Shown: positions 10,131 to 19,975 of the stretch, one piece after another
How the letters are laid out: every line of letters begins with the position of its first letter
Position numbering within the stretch: position 1 is the first letter of the stretch
Assembly: GCF_947172395.1 (NCBI RefSeq)
Contig: NC_069109.1
Coordinates: 6,519,163 to 6,583,162 of the forward strand
Direction of reading: 5' to 3'
Origin: Bicyclus anynana
Lineage: Eukaryota > Arthropoda > Insecta > Lepidoptera > Nymphalidae
Length of the DNA stretch: 64,000 nucleotides
Made by a program: the position numbers and the translations under genes
Notes under the pieces: model-generated
What the model was told of the DNA's origin: nothing
Seen by the model: only the letters and a program-made list of their open reading frames with translations
Database searches by the model: none

Positions 10131-10625
10131 CTTCGCTGCGGGTGCATTGAGGCGAAGCTCAGTAGTAGCTGCCGAAGACCGCGAGGCTTGTGGGGAAGAT
10201 CGTTTCATCGAGCTACAGACCAACTAAGGATCTACGACGCATCCACGAAAAGGAATCTACCTTCGCTGCGAGTGCATTGAGGCGAAGCTCAGTAGTAGCT
10301 GCCAAAGACCGCGAGGCTGTGGGGAAGATCGTTTCGTCGCGCAGTAGAAGACCTTCAACGGAGTCATACCTTCAACAAAACGAAGAGGAATCCACCTTCG
10401 CTGCGGGTGCATTGAGGCGAAGCTCCGAGTAGCTGCTGAAGACCGCGAGGCTGTTGGGAAGATCGCTTCGTCGCGTTGGAGAAGACTTCAAGGGAGTCAC
10501 CTTCAACAAACCGAAGAGGAATCCACCTTCGCTGCGGGTGCATTGAGGCGAAGCTCGGAGTAGCTGCTGAAGACCGCGAGGCTGTTGGGAAGATCGCTTC
10601 GTCGCGTTGGAGAAGACTCTAAGCG
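10131..10625 (+). repeat. Four ~130-bp tandem repeats in leader (copy 1)
   Basis: Units begin at 10131, 10261, 10396 and 10527, each opening with CTTCGCTGCGGGTGCATTGA and then GGCGAAGCTC. CTTCGC and GCGAAG can pair around a 15-nt loop in each unit. Each unit also carries AAGACCGCGAGGCT and GGGAAGATCG. Confidence 0.8.
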
Positions 10626-11265
10626 GTTTACCGCGCCTCATCTGTTCGCCACCTAACGGTGTCAAACGGTGAACAGTGAGTTAACGCCTAACGGCGGGAG
10701 CAGTATACCAGACGGTACTGCCAGCTTGCCTTAACCGGCTATAAGTCTGTAACAGTCTGGTCGCGCCGATACGGTTCACGTGAGATAGGGGTCCTCCTAG
10801 TAGGCACAGCCGAGGGTGTCGGGCGTTCCTCCCGATACCTGAGCACTCTAACCCTCACGTGTTACCCTCTGTCGGGCGATTCCCACCTCACCTTACCTAT
10901 TATTCCATCCCTGGGAGAGTGACCCTCAAACAGGACTGCTAGGAAGTTAGGGCTGGTAGGGCAGTTAGGATATTAGGGACGGTAGGTATATTAGGGTATT
11001 TATTTATTTTATTTTTTCAAGGTATTTATGTATTTTATTTAGGGTATTTATTTATTTTATTTTTTCAAGGTATTTATACATTTTATTTAGGGTATTAGGT
11101 TTATTAGGGCTTTTATGTATTTTATTTATATTATTTTAGGGTATTTATTCATTTTATTTAGGGTATTAGAGACGTTAGGTTATTAGGGCCTAAAAACCCC
11201 GCGAACGGATATAGTAATTGACTCTAATATATATTCACTTATAAAACCACGACGTACGCATGACA

Positions 11266-13761
11266 ATGGACGGATTAGTAATCGCAGAAATGAGAACGCT
11301 ATTGCACTACCTACAACACGTAGAACGAGCTTCAAATGATGACCCCCGCTTAAATAATGATCGGACAGAAGCCACAGATGATCACTCCCGTAAAGATAAA
11401 CGGAACCGAGATCGTAAGGATAAGGAAAAGAGAAGAGCCATTTTAAAGGCACGTATTGAGATCCAACAAGCACGATTAGAACGGGCAACTATAGAAGTCG
11501 AAATAGCGAAAACAAAAATAGAGCTTATGCAATTTGATAAAGAAAATAGTTATAATAAAATAACAGAAACTGTTAATAACAATACAAATAACTTAGATTT
11601 TCCACTGAATAAAAATAAAAATATCGACATGAATAATCCAGAAAGAATAGACGCAACAATAAATAAAGATAGTCGTCATTCAGAGCCAAGTTGTAATAGT
11701 GCAGAATATGAAGTTAAATTTGTTTCGACCAACTCTACAGAAGAAGAAATTCTTCCACTCCAACCAGAACAATGCAAATTACAATCAATTGCAAGCAACA
11801 AAAGCTACTTAGAAACAATTAACAGCAACCCTAGCGATAGCACAGTATTAACTTTGGCCGCATTTACAATAGGTAAACAAAGTCTTACAAACAAACAAGA
11901 AAGTTACTATGTTACAAACTGCAAGCAAGTCCTAGATATACGTAAATCAAATACCTACAAAAAAGAACGTATACGTAACAAGATATTAAGAAAACATAAA
12001 CCTAAAGAGATTGTCGTGATGAGAAAATTATACATAACAAATTTTAAACTAATACCACTGAATTTGTACAAACAGTATACGAATGAAACAACAGCTATAG
12101 CTTCACCGTCGAAAGGAAATCCTTATGATAAAGCTACTCAAGAATATCGAATGATAAATCAGGATACCTCTCTTAGCAATGTTTTGGAAACAATATATAC
12201 AAATAAAGAACAAATCAAAAAAAGCCTTTCAAGTAACGATAGTATTACTGAGAATAAAAGCAAACTCATAACTTTAGCTATTTCTATTAAAGACGAACAA
12301 AATCTTTTATGCCAACAACATTGCAATGTTGACATTAAAGAACTCCCGGTCACCACCAAGAGACAAAACATTTTTGAAGTATATAGCAAGTTTAGCGACT
12401 TTCATGAACCATATAAGATTAGCCAGATTAATAAAAAAAGATCACCGAAACTTTATTTAAAATTAACGTTAGATAAACCGGACAGATTTAACACTACTTC
12501 AATTATAAAATTTTCATGTAACAAATCATTAACTAAAGAATTACACAATGTTACTAATCACACGAATTGCACTGAAACTTTAAAAACCAACTTTACAGCA
12601 ATAATGGAAAATAATTGTTATATTGAAATAAATAGAAAATATTTCAACTTATTCGCAAGATATGATAAATTCAAAAATAGCGAAGTCCACCTGAAGCAAA
12701 TGGTTAAACATAAAAAAGACCAAAAAACAAATAACGACATAAAATTAACAATTGTTAAAAAACTTAGTTACGACTTAAAAGTCATGATAACCGACAACTC
12801 TGTTAATTTCTCAAAAATAATTAATCACCTGATATCAAAATTGTACATCTGCGCAAAAGATAAGATTAAAGCCACAACGGTTATTTATGAAAAGACGAGA
12901 AAACTAGGAAATAAAAGAATACAACAATTAGCCATTCAAACTAATAAGTTCAGTTTATTGCAGCCACCTGCAGATAATAAAAGAGTTCTAAACCTACGCC
13001 GCAATATTATCAAACAAATAATCCGGGAAGGTCTTTGTTTAAAATATAGAAAGGCACTTAAAAAGCCAATTAACTCTACCATAAAAGAAATATTTACAAT
13101 AGAAAAAGGCATTATAAAAAATAATGTTTCCGAAATACGTGAACTTAATTTATTGCCGTCGGCTGCAAATACAAAAACAATGCCGCTTAACTTAATCGCT
13201 AAGACAATAACATGGACACGAAACAATAAATGGCTTATTATTATTTATAATTACTGTTTGCTGAAAATTAAACAAACTATCAACGGAACTCCGAAACTGG
13301 TCATAAAGTCCAAGATAATAAATTTTAAAGAAAAGTATTATAAGCTACCAGAGTTAAATTCAAGGAATAGATATAAAGAACTTGAAGATAAATGTCCACA
13401 GAATAGAATCGCCAAAGATGATATAGCGCAAGTTGTAAGAGCAACTAAACGCTTCACCAGTAAATATTTAATTATAAACCAAGAAACCTTTACAGAATTT
13501 TCTAAACCAAATGATACAAATAAATATTTTGGAAGACCGCTTACTCAAACACGAAAACTTATAATAAAACATACACGAACAACAACTTTGCAGTCGTCTC
13601 ACGACTACCAATACGAGGGGGAGCTCTATGCCAATATTATTTATATGCGCAATCTTAAAAGTATACATGGTGCAAATTGGAAAACTAGACTCAAGAACAT
13701 TCGAAAATTTAATTTAGGTAATAAGACTAAGATGAAACCTAAAGCACACATACTTCATTAG
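11266..13761 (+). CDS. Long Lys/Asn-rich ORF of unknown function, LTR element copy 1
   Basis: The ORF can open at 11260, but the ATG at 11266 aligns with the start of the homologous ORF in copy 2 (both MD-L...EM..LL.YLQ.VER), giving about 831 residues. Residues ~45-95 are very charged and heptad-like (RRAILKARIEIQQARLER, KTKIELMQ), probably a coiled coil. The rest is Lys/Asn/Ile-rich with no zinc knuckle, protease, RT or integrase motif. The C-terminus has EGEL followed ~20 residues later by WKTRLKN, both conserved in copy 2. The N-terminal coil could be a Gag-like assembly region, but that is inference. Strong A-richness inflates ORF length by chance; similarity to copy 2 in the same frame argues for real coding. 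Confidence 0.6.
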   Translation: MDGLVIAEMRTLLHYLQHVERASNDDPRLNNDRTEATDDHSRKDKRNRDRKDKEKRRAILKARIEIQQARLERATIEVEIAKTKIELMQFDKENSYNKITETVNNNTNNLDFPLNKNKNIDMNNPERIDATINKDSRHSEPSCNSAEYEVKFVSTNSTEEEILPLQPEQCKLQSIASNKSYLETINSNPSDSTVLTLAAFTIGKQSLTNKQESYYVTNCKQVLDIRKSNTYKKERIRNKILRKHKPKEIVVMRKLYITNFKLIPLNLYKQYTNETTAIASPSKGNPYDKATQEYRMINQDTSLSNVLETIYTNKEQIKKSLSSNDSITENKSKLITLAISIKDEQNLLCQQHCNVDIKELPVTTKRQNIFEVYSKFSDFHEPYKISQINKKRSPKLYLKLTLDKPDRFNTTSIIKFSCNKSLTKELHNVTNHTNCTETLKTNFTAIMENNCYIEINRKYFNLFARYDKFKNSEVHLKQMVKHKKDQKTNNDIKLTIVKKLSYDLKVMITDNSVNFSKIINHLISKLYICAKDKIKATTVIYEKTRKLGNKRIQQLAIQTNKFSLLQPPADNKRVLNLRRNIIKQIIREGLCLKYRKALKKPINSTIKEIFTIEKGIIKNNVSEIRELNLLPSAANTKTMPLNLIAKTITWTRNNKWLIIIYNYCLLKIKQTINGTPKLVIKSKIINFKEKYYKLPELNSRNRYKELEDKCPQNRIAKDDIAQVVRATKRFTSKYLIINQETFTEFSKPNDTNKYFGRPLTQTRKLIIKHTRTTTLQSSHDYQYEGELYANIIYMRNLKSIHGANWKTRLKNIRKFNLGNKTKMKPKAHILH

Positions 13762-14336
13762 TGAAGACGGTCAGAAGATATTAATTTTGGAAATAACCAT
13801 ACGTAAAATATCAATAAATTAATTTACGCTGCTACAACATATTGAGAATCAATAACCGTGAAAGCAAGAAGATCCTTTATCTAGAATAATGTCAGAATTA
13901 GAACTCCAAGCTGTATTAGAAAGTTGTCACACTTCGAACATAATAAAACCAACCAAACACCCATGTAAAAGCATATTCAATGCAATCAATCAATAGCTTA
14001 CTACTTTATTTGACTTAATAATATTAACAATAAAACTCAAAACTGTCCAATTACAAGAAGTCATTAATATGTTCAGTTTTACTCATTACTCGGAATAGTT
14101 ATCATAATATAAGAATTATAATCATTTATACTATATCAATATTAACTATAGATTTTATTTAGATTACTTAATATCAAGTACATATTACAAATTCCGTGAA
14201 CCAATATACAACAGAGAATTATTTTGAATACTGTACTTCTAATAAAACCTTACAAATTTAGCTTGTATCGTCAACCCCTACATTTAGTGCTGCAGATTAG
14301 CTCTTGACAGATCTTATCTTCGCACGAGGGGGAGAA
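13762..14336 (+). other. 3' untranslated region and polypurine tract, copy 1
   Basis: AT-rich, no ORF. The last ~70 bp (from CTGTATCGTCAACCCCTACA) are almost identical to copy 2 and end in the purine tract GAGGGGGAGAA (14326-14336) directly before the LTR TG, as expected for plus-strand priming. Confidence 0.7.
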
Positions 14337-14991
14337 TGTTAAGAATTATTAGGCAACTAATTCTAGTTGACGATACTTGATGATAAATGTACATATTAAT
14401 ATAGCTTAGAATATAGTTACTATTAAGTAGGCATTCGTTGAAGATTGTTTTAGCATAAGTATTAATATAAGATAGCATAAATATAATCAATGTATTAAAA
14501 TAAGATAACATAAGTATACAGTACAGGTAATCAATAATATATCAGATAAGCGCGAGCATATTATACACATTATATTGTAAATGATTATTTAGAGCCTTTA
14601 GTAATAAGTAGCAAATAAACGTTCATGCTATTTGTGTTTATTTCCCTTAGTTATAAGTTCATAACCTCATATTATTGTTAATTCCAAACTGCTCGGCGTT
14701 CATGTACATAATAAGCTTAGAATAATGCTATCTCTGTCTGATTTGCCTTCCTTGTCTGTATCTATCTCTGTTTAACCCATACATTCATCCCTTTCACTAT
14801 GTCTCTATTTACTGCAATAAACAATAGAGTATGCGAGCGCTTGTAAAGCAATAAAACTCGGCCCCCCAATTATGAATCACGCCACTTCTCTCTCGAAGCG
14901 ACAAGCGAACGCATCTACTCGATTATCAAGAAATTACGTGTTTTATTTATACGCGTCTCCCTGTGGTTTGGACCTTCCAAAATCCTCCACA
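14337..14991 (+). repeat. 3' LTR of retroelement copy 1
   Basis: 655 bp, TGTTAAG...CCTCCACA, immediately after the purine tract and followed by the TTAAT duplication. It shows the uninterrupted version of the LINE target regions: GCGAGCATATTA is intact and the site corresponding to the two Jockey insertions (AATCACGCCACTTCT) is empty. Confidence 0.88.
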
Positions 14992-15026
14992 TTAATAGAG
15001 CTTATGAAATTATATAAACAAATAGC

Positions 15027-15167
15027 GTTTTCACCCTCGTAGTTCCCGTTCCCGTAAGATTATGGGTTATGGCCTATGATACTCACAAATAACATGGCTT
15101 TCTAGTGGTAGAAGATTTTTCAAAATTGGTTTAGTAGACCCAGAGATTACCCCTACAATACAAACTT
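15027..15167 (-). mobile_element. Helitron-like fragment (type C), inverted
   Basis: The plus strand carries GTAGTTCCCGTTCCCGTAAG at the left and CAAATAACATGGCTTTCTAG then CAAAATTGGTTTAGTAGA at the right, an inverted type-C pattern. Confidence 0.45.
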
Positions 15168-15220
15168 ACCTCTTTATAATATTTATTTACTAATATTAAA
15201 AAGGAATTATTATTATTTTG

Positions 15221-15770
15221 AGAAGGAGGTGAACCGGCGAATCCAACTCGGCTGGGCCGCATTCAGGCAACTTCGCGATATCTTTTCATCCGAAATTCCT
15301 CAGTGCCTGAAGACAAAAGTCTTCGAACAGTGCGTGTTACCAGTGATGACCTATGGTTCCGAGACTTGGTCGCTAACTATGGGCCTCAGAAGAAAACTCA
15401 GAGTCACACAGCGAGCGATGGAACGAGCTATGTTAGGAGTATCTCTGCGTGATCGAATCAGAAATGAGGCGATCCGCAGACGAACCAAAGTCACCGACAT
15501 AGCTCAGCGAGTCGCGACGCTGAAGTGGCAATGGGCGGCACATAGTTCGAAGAGCCGATGGACGTTGGGGTCCCATAGTGCTGGAATGGCGACCCCGCAC
15601 TAGAAAGCGCAGTGTTGGCCGACCCCCCACCAGGTGGACTGACGACATCAAGCGGGTTGCATGGAGTCGCAGGATGCTGGCGGCTCGAGACTGTTTTGTT
15701 TGGAAGTCCATGCAAGAGGCCTATGTCCAGCAGTGGACGACCATCGGCTGATAATGATGATGATGATTCA
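15221..15770 (+). pseudogene. RTE-like LINE, 3' fragment with (GATGAT) tail
   Basis: The first frame (15229-15603) reads through ..LPVMTYGSETWSLTMGLR and QRAMERAMLGVSLRDRIRN, KVTDIAQRVATLKWQWA, which is the RT C-terminal region of RTE-like LINEs. A frameshift near 15540 and later stops break it. It ends in CGGCTGATAATGATGATGAT, the family's simple tail. Other copies: 865-910, 44806-45136 and 51054-51450. Confidence 0.7.
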
Positions 15771-15785
15771 AAACAATGTGATTTA

Positions 15786-15839
15786 ATAGCAGCCCAGGCT
15801 AATAAGACATATAAATGTCATATTAGCCTAGGCTGCTAT
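15786..15839. repeat. Short hairpin, 25-bp arms
   Basis: Arms 15786-15810 and 15815-15839 (ATAGCAGCCCAGGCTAATAA... and its complement) pair with two mismatches around a 4-nt loop. It lies just after the RTE tail. Its origin is unknown; it could be a MITE remnant or a small-RNA-like hairpin. Confidence 0.5.
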
Positions 15840-16095
15840 GAAAGGCTTTTAGTTTTTCCGCTACGGCGAATAGTAAAAGCAAGGCTTTTATCCTCTATTA
15901 GGAAAGCCTAATAGCTGTTATAGCCTATAATGTGCCTACGTCAGACGCTTGTGCTAACTAATTACTATCTACTTGATATTAATTATAGAAAATTAAACAC
16001 CTTTTGGGAGTATTTTTTTCTCACCTAACTGTTACACTGTCTGTAACTATTGTATCAATAAAAAACTCATTTTATAAAACTAAGCCAATTAAGAA

Positions 16096-16296
16096 CCGTG
16101 ATAGCCCAGTAGAAATGACCTCTGCCTCCGATTCCAGAGGGTGTGGGTTCGAATCCGGTCCGGAGCATGCACCTCCAACTTTTCAGTTGTGTGCATTTTA
16201 AGAAATTAACTATCACGTGTCTCAAACGGTGAAGGAAAACATCGTGAGGAAACCTGCATACCTACAGGAGAATTTTCTCAAATCTCTGCGTGTTTC
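16096..16296 (+). mobile_element. tRNA-derived SINE (family A), 3'-truncated
   Basis: Intact boxes (TAGCCCAGTAG and GGTTCGAATCC) and the AACATCGTGAGGAAACCTGC body. The 3' third is missing and replaced by Helitron-like sequence. Confidence 0.7.
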
Positions 16297-16299
16297 GTC

Positions 16300-16445
16300 A
16301 TTTATCACGAAATCTCGAAAACCGCTTAATGTCCAAAGCTGAAATTTGGCAGGGAGGTTGTTTATAGTTAGTAGGTATCCACTGAGAACGGATTTAGCGA
16401 CAGGGCCGGATTAAAGAGATCTAAGGGCGGATGAAGTCGCGGGCG
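16300..16445 (+). mobile_element. Helitron-like fragment (type B'), 3' part
   Basis: It contains TTTGGCAGGGAGGTTGTTTA and ends near GCGGATGAAGTCGCGGGCG, matching 56752-56921. The terminal CTAG is lost. Confidence 0.45.
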
Positions 16446-16469
16446 ACTGTGAAATTATAATTTAGAGAT

Positions 16470-16652
16470 TTTGAGCTGGACTGCTAGTGGGAGGCTTCGG
16501 CTTTGGTTAGTTATTACCATACCGATAAAGACGTACCGCCAAGCGATTTAGCGTTCCGGTACGATGTCGTGCAGATACCGAAAGCGGTGTTGATTTTCAT
16601 CCTCCTAACAAGTTAGCCCGCTTCCCTCTTAGATTGCATCATCACTACATAG
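16470..16652 (+). mobile_element. tRNA-derived SINE (family B), 5'-truncated
   Basis: It starts within the body (TGGGAGGCTTCGGC) and carries ACCGCCAAGCGATTTAGCG and AACAAGTTAGCCCGCTTCC. The tRNA-like head is absent. Confidence 0.65.
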
Positions 16653-16883
16653 TATCCACGTAAATATTATTCTATCTAAAAGCCTTCTTAACTTCCAACT
16701 TTACTTGGTTTAATTTATATTTGTCTGCGCGGAACCCTTGGTGTTTTAAATTCTAATTCCTTAATCCCTATCTACCCCCTACCCCATATCTGAGCCGTTT
16801 CGTTAATCTTTGCAGCAGTATTAACATAATTAGGGTGTATATTTATTATAATTGTACATTATGTTTCTATACTAATACTATAA

Positions 16884-17012
16884 GTAGAGGGTATGGGTTC
16901 GAATCCGGTCCGAGGTATGCACCTCCAACTTTTCAGTTGTGTGCATTTTAAGAAATTAAATATCACGTGTCTCAAACGGTGAAGGAAAACATCGTGAGGA
17001 AACCTGCTGTTA
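16884..17012 (+). mobile_element. tRNA-derived SINE (family A), internal fragment
   Basis: It runs from just before the B box (GGGTTCGAATCC) to GAGGAAACCTGC and is truncated on both sides. Confidence 0.6.
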
Positions 17013-17046
17013 TCGCCGAGTAGGCCGCTTTTAAATTTACATGTTT

Positions 17047-17345
17047 TTAATAAATAGTGTAGGAAATAGTATTCTGTGACGGATATGACGTCACTCGATC
17101 TCGTGTTGGCTTCAGTGTGCTCGTGGCGTTCGAGCCGTTCACATCTCTTGTTGTGTAATTCTTTATGGGTTACTTGGGATAGGCGGGGAGAGTGACTTGA
17201 GAGGAAAAGGGGAGTGTTTGTTAACAGCCAAAGGATCCTTTAACCCTACACACAACGTTTACAAGTGCGTGACGTCACTCAAGGTCATTCTCTGTCATTC
17301 TAGGGTCTTATTTTGGTTACAGTTTGATTTGTTAATTAAGTTGTC
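17047..17345 (+). repeat. Unclassified repeat, partner of 20630-21198 (inverted)
   Basis: Segments such as GTAGGAAATAGTATTCTG, CTCGATCTCGTGTTGGCT, GGGTTACTTGGGATAGGCGG and CATTCTAGGGTCTTATTTTG recur in reverse complement at 20630-21198. No ORF or clear termini were found. It is probably a transposon of unknown class. Confidence 0.5.
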
Positions 17346-17745
17346 CTGACAAATGTTGTGAATCATAACCTTTGTTCGACATTAGTTTTCTTATTTTTGT
17401 AATCACTTTTGACGCTAAAACTACATACCAGAGAATTTTCTTGATTATCTGGTCTTTAATTATTGTCTCCTATCGACGTCCCTAGGACAGTACGAGTTTC
17501 CCCTTCCTGTCCAGTATGCCGACGCGTTGCATCCAACCTATAAAGCCTCGGTTCTGCGTCATGTCAGCCTTGCGCCCCCCCACACACTCTGACAGCGGTC
17601 GACGATGCCACACTGAAACAAACATACAAATCTAAATAACAAATAGAAATGGCGTTTGTAAAAAGGATGAAGTGACTCAATTTGGGGACAATGATTATTA
17701 ATTAGGACGCAGAGGGAGAGGACAGCGATTTGCGGGGAGTAAGAC

Positions 17746-18300
17746 TCCATTACCTATGGCTGCGAAACCTGCGCTTCGACAAAATACCTCAGGCACAAAC
17801 TAGCAAGATGTCAGAAAAGCATGAAAAGAAGTATGCTAGGTTTGAAATTAATGGACAAAGTCAGAAGTACAGATATCAGGCATAAAGCTAAACTAACAAA
17901 CGTACTGACACGTATTGATCAGCAGAAATGGAGATGGACTGGACATATGCTCCGCTGCACAAAAGAAAAATGGAGCAAACAGGTGACAGTTTGGTATCCA
18001 AGGGACGGTGCTAGGAGCCGAGGTCGGAAAACAAAAAGATGGGAGGATGATCTAAAAATGACTTTAGGATCCCTTTGGATGAGGATAGCGGCAGACAGAA
18101 AACAGTGGAAGGAGTTGGAGGAGGTCTTTGCCGTAAGGCACTCTGAAATAATAGACATTCTATAGTTATAGTGTAGCTTAAATTTTTTTCTTCAATGTGT
18201 ACTTTTATTTTTAATTATTGTAATGTATTTGTTAGCAACTGTTTATATTTAGGGTTTTAAAAGGCTTTATTATAAGGAAATAAAGAAGTGAAAAGAAAAC
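17746..18300 (+). pseudogene. RTE-like LINE, 3' fragment (second subfamily)
   Basis: ORF 17821-18165 reads MKRSMLGLKLMDKVRS, KLTNVLTRIDQQKWRWTGH, then RSRGRKTKRWEDDLK and DRKQWKELEEVFAV, the C-terminus of an RTE-like polyprotein related to the copy at 9037-9482. It is 5'-truncated. The A-rich 3' end lies near 18300, in the left flank of the Kazal exon array. Confidence 0.65.
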
Positions 18301-18381
18301 TTGTAATGAAACGTGAAGGATGCCCTGAAAACAAGTACGTATCGATATAAAAGTAATCGATTCTTGATAAACACTTCAAAA

Positions 18382-18994
18382 CTCACAATGTGATAGAGGT
18401 TAGAGACAAGAGCTGAAGGGCAATAATTTGCAATGATTAAGAAATCTTGCTTAGCCCAATGTTGGATATATAGCACTTTCGGTGTAATCATCCGTACACG
18501 ATGGACAAGCACATATTGGGCAAATGTGCAAAATATTAAATTGTTCAGCTTCTTACTAATTTTGTCTTGTAGTCCAGTTTGCAACGATTGATGAACAACA
18601 TAGCGTAGATCATGCCTGGACAAAGCGCACTGCAGGTCCTAATTTCCCGATTACGATATTGGGCAAATGTGCAAAACATAAAATTGTTCGATGAATTATC
18701 AATTTTGTTTATATAAGAGTTGTAGTCCAGTTAGCAATTACTAAGGAAAATTTTGAATTGCCCGCAGCTTGACATGGATTATTGTTACACTTACTCTTAT
18801 GTTCACGATATTGGCCAAATGAGCCAAATATACAAATGTACGTTATTGGGCAAATGTGCCCAAAATAAAATCAGTGACTTACCAACTTTGTATAGACAAG
18901 AGTTGTAGTCCAGTTTGCAATTAATAAAAAACATTTTGAATTGCCCACAGCTGAACATGGATTATTGTAACACTTAACCTCTGTTCACGATTTT
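18382..18994 (-). pseudogene. Four decayed tandem copies of the Kazal exon
   Basis: Copies lie at about 18877-18994, 18691-18810, 18546-18655 and 18382-18505, spaced roughly 170-185 bp. Each retains the reverse complement of the exon-4 3' half (TGCAAACTGGACTACAA...) and the intron piece GGGCACATTTGCCCAATATC. Reading frames are broken by small deletions and stops, although the nearest copy keeps the CTTGTCTATACAAAGTTG|GTAAGT splice donor. These look like unequal-crossover duplicates of an exon plus intron unit, now pseudo-exons. Confidence 0.65.
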
Positions 18995-19066
18995 TTTCAC
19001 AAATAAGCCAAATATACAAATGTACGATATTGGGCAAATGTGCCCAACATAAAATCAGTGACTTAC

Positions 19067-19227
19067 CAACTTTGTATAGACAAGAGTTGTAGTCCAGTTT
19101 GCAGTGGTTAACGAACATCTTGCGTTGCCCACTGCTGGACACGGCGCACTGTGGGTCGTACTCCTCGGTGCATGATGCTGGGCAGGCGTGACCACAGAAG
19201 CTGCCATCCACACCCAGGGTCTGGGAC
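19067..19227 (-). CDS. Exon 4 of secreted Kazal-domain gene
   Basis: Reading right to left, the acceptor TTGACCCAG precedes 19227 and the donor GTAAGT begins at 19066. The 161-bp exon takes one base to complete the split codon from exon 3 (phase 2) and ends in phase 1. It encodes RRSQTLGVDGSFCGHACPAS followed by CTEEYDPQC, a FVNHC segment and SCLYKV. The C-x7-C, later C and C spacing fits five of the six cysteines of a second Kazal module. The last cysteine would come from the next exon, which I did not find, so the gene probably extends to lower coordinates. Confidence 0.7.
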
Positions 19228-19689
19228 CTGGGTCAAATAACTAGATATATATTTAGATATATTTATTTACTTAGCATCCATGCACTTACAAACTAATACA
19301 TAAGCTTAGCATGCATGATACACGGGACCCTTTCAGGGCATTGCTAAAAATAATAAGAGATAAAATATAATACATTTCATTAGACAAAATTAAAATAAGA
19401 TAAAATGAAGTAGAAACTTGAGCGGAACATTTATAGAATTAAATTGAATGTTCAAGATTTTAAATAATATAAATGTCAGGTATAGTAATGTCATAATAGT
19501 AGATTAATTAACGATAATAAAATTAAATAAACATATCCACTCAATTACAATTGTCAAAATATATGAATTGTCAAAATGTCCAAGTTTTAAAATAAAATAT
19601 CAATAAATTTTTAGTTATTTATAAATTGGTAGTTTCAAAATTTGTAGGCTGTCGCTATAGATTAAGGAATATTTTTTAAAGTTGGCTAG
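19228..19689. other. AT-rich intron sequence
   Basis: It lies between exons 3 and 4 of the Kazal gene. Nothing specific is recognised. Confidence 0.5.
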
Positions 19690-19975
19690 TCTATGGATAT
19701 GACCTCTGCCTCTGATTCCGGAGGGTGTGGGAATCCGGTCCGAAGCATGTATCTCCAACTTTTCAGTTAGGTATGTATTTTAAGAAGTTAAACATCAAAC
19801 GGTGAATGAAAACATCGTGAGGAAACCTGCATATCAGATAATTTTCACAATTCTCTGCGTGTGTGAAGTCTGCCAATCCGCATTGGGCCAGCGTGGTGAA
19901 ATATTCGCCTAATCCCTCTCATTCTGAGAGGAGACTCAAGGAGGAGAAAGAATATGGGTTGATAATGATGAATTC
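19690..19975 (+). mobile_element. tRNA-derived SINE (family A)
   Basis: The B box is damaged (GTGTGGGAATCC). The body and 3' part (GCCAGCGTGGTGAAATATTC, AGAGGAGACTCAAGGAGGA) are present, ending GGGTTGATAATGATGA. It sits in the exon 3-4 intron. Confidence 0.65.

Larger units (their letters stand above)
9923..11259 (+). other. Untranslated structured leader of retroelement copy 1
   Basis: The GC-rich leader is about 98% identical over ~1 kb to that of copy 2 (29576-30570), far better conserved than the ORF. After the tandem repeats it holds many short inverted motifs (for example CGGTGTCAAACGGTGAACAG). From 10960 to 11170 it becomes a low-complexity TTAGGG/TATTTATTTATTTT run. Short ORFs in it are not conserved in a convincing way. 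Confidence 0.6.
8810..14991 (+). mobile_element. Non-autonomous LTR retroelement, copy 1 (complete)
   Basis: It is bounded by a 5-bp duplication TTAAT (8805-8809 and 14992-14996) and by TG...CA LTRs. The LTRs are 655 bp each once a nested LINE is discounted, and look nearly identical, so the insertion is young. In order it holds the 5' LTR, a tRNA-Tyr-like primer site, a structured leader with four tandem repeats, a long Lys/Asn-rich ORF, a purine tract and the 3' LTR. No reverse transcriptase, protease or integrase motif is visible anywhere. It must therefore depend on another element for mobility, if it moves at all (inference). Confidence 0.85.

Noticed and set aside
10960..11170. Telomere-like TTAGGG runs in the retroelement leader
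   Set aside because: Units are interspersed with TATTTATTTTATTT and vary; lepidopteran telomeres are TTAGG. It is low-complexity leader sequence.
11266..13761. Assigning the Lys/Asn-rich ORF as a pol polyprotein or viral protein
   Set aside because: No YxDD, DSG/DTG, HHCC or DDE pattern found; no reason to call a virus.
18301..18325. Acceptor-like TTGTTTTCAG (minus strand) as the missing Kazal exon 5
   Set aside because: The following sequence has no cysteine, and runs into the tail of the RTE fragment.
18270..18623. 117-codon minus-strand frame over the pseudo-exons
   Set aside because: It crosses several decayed exon copies in the wrong frame and has no start context or domain.
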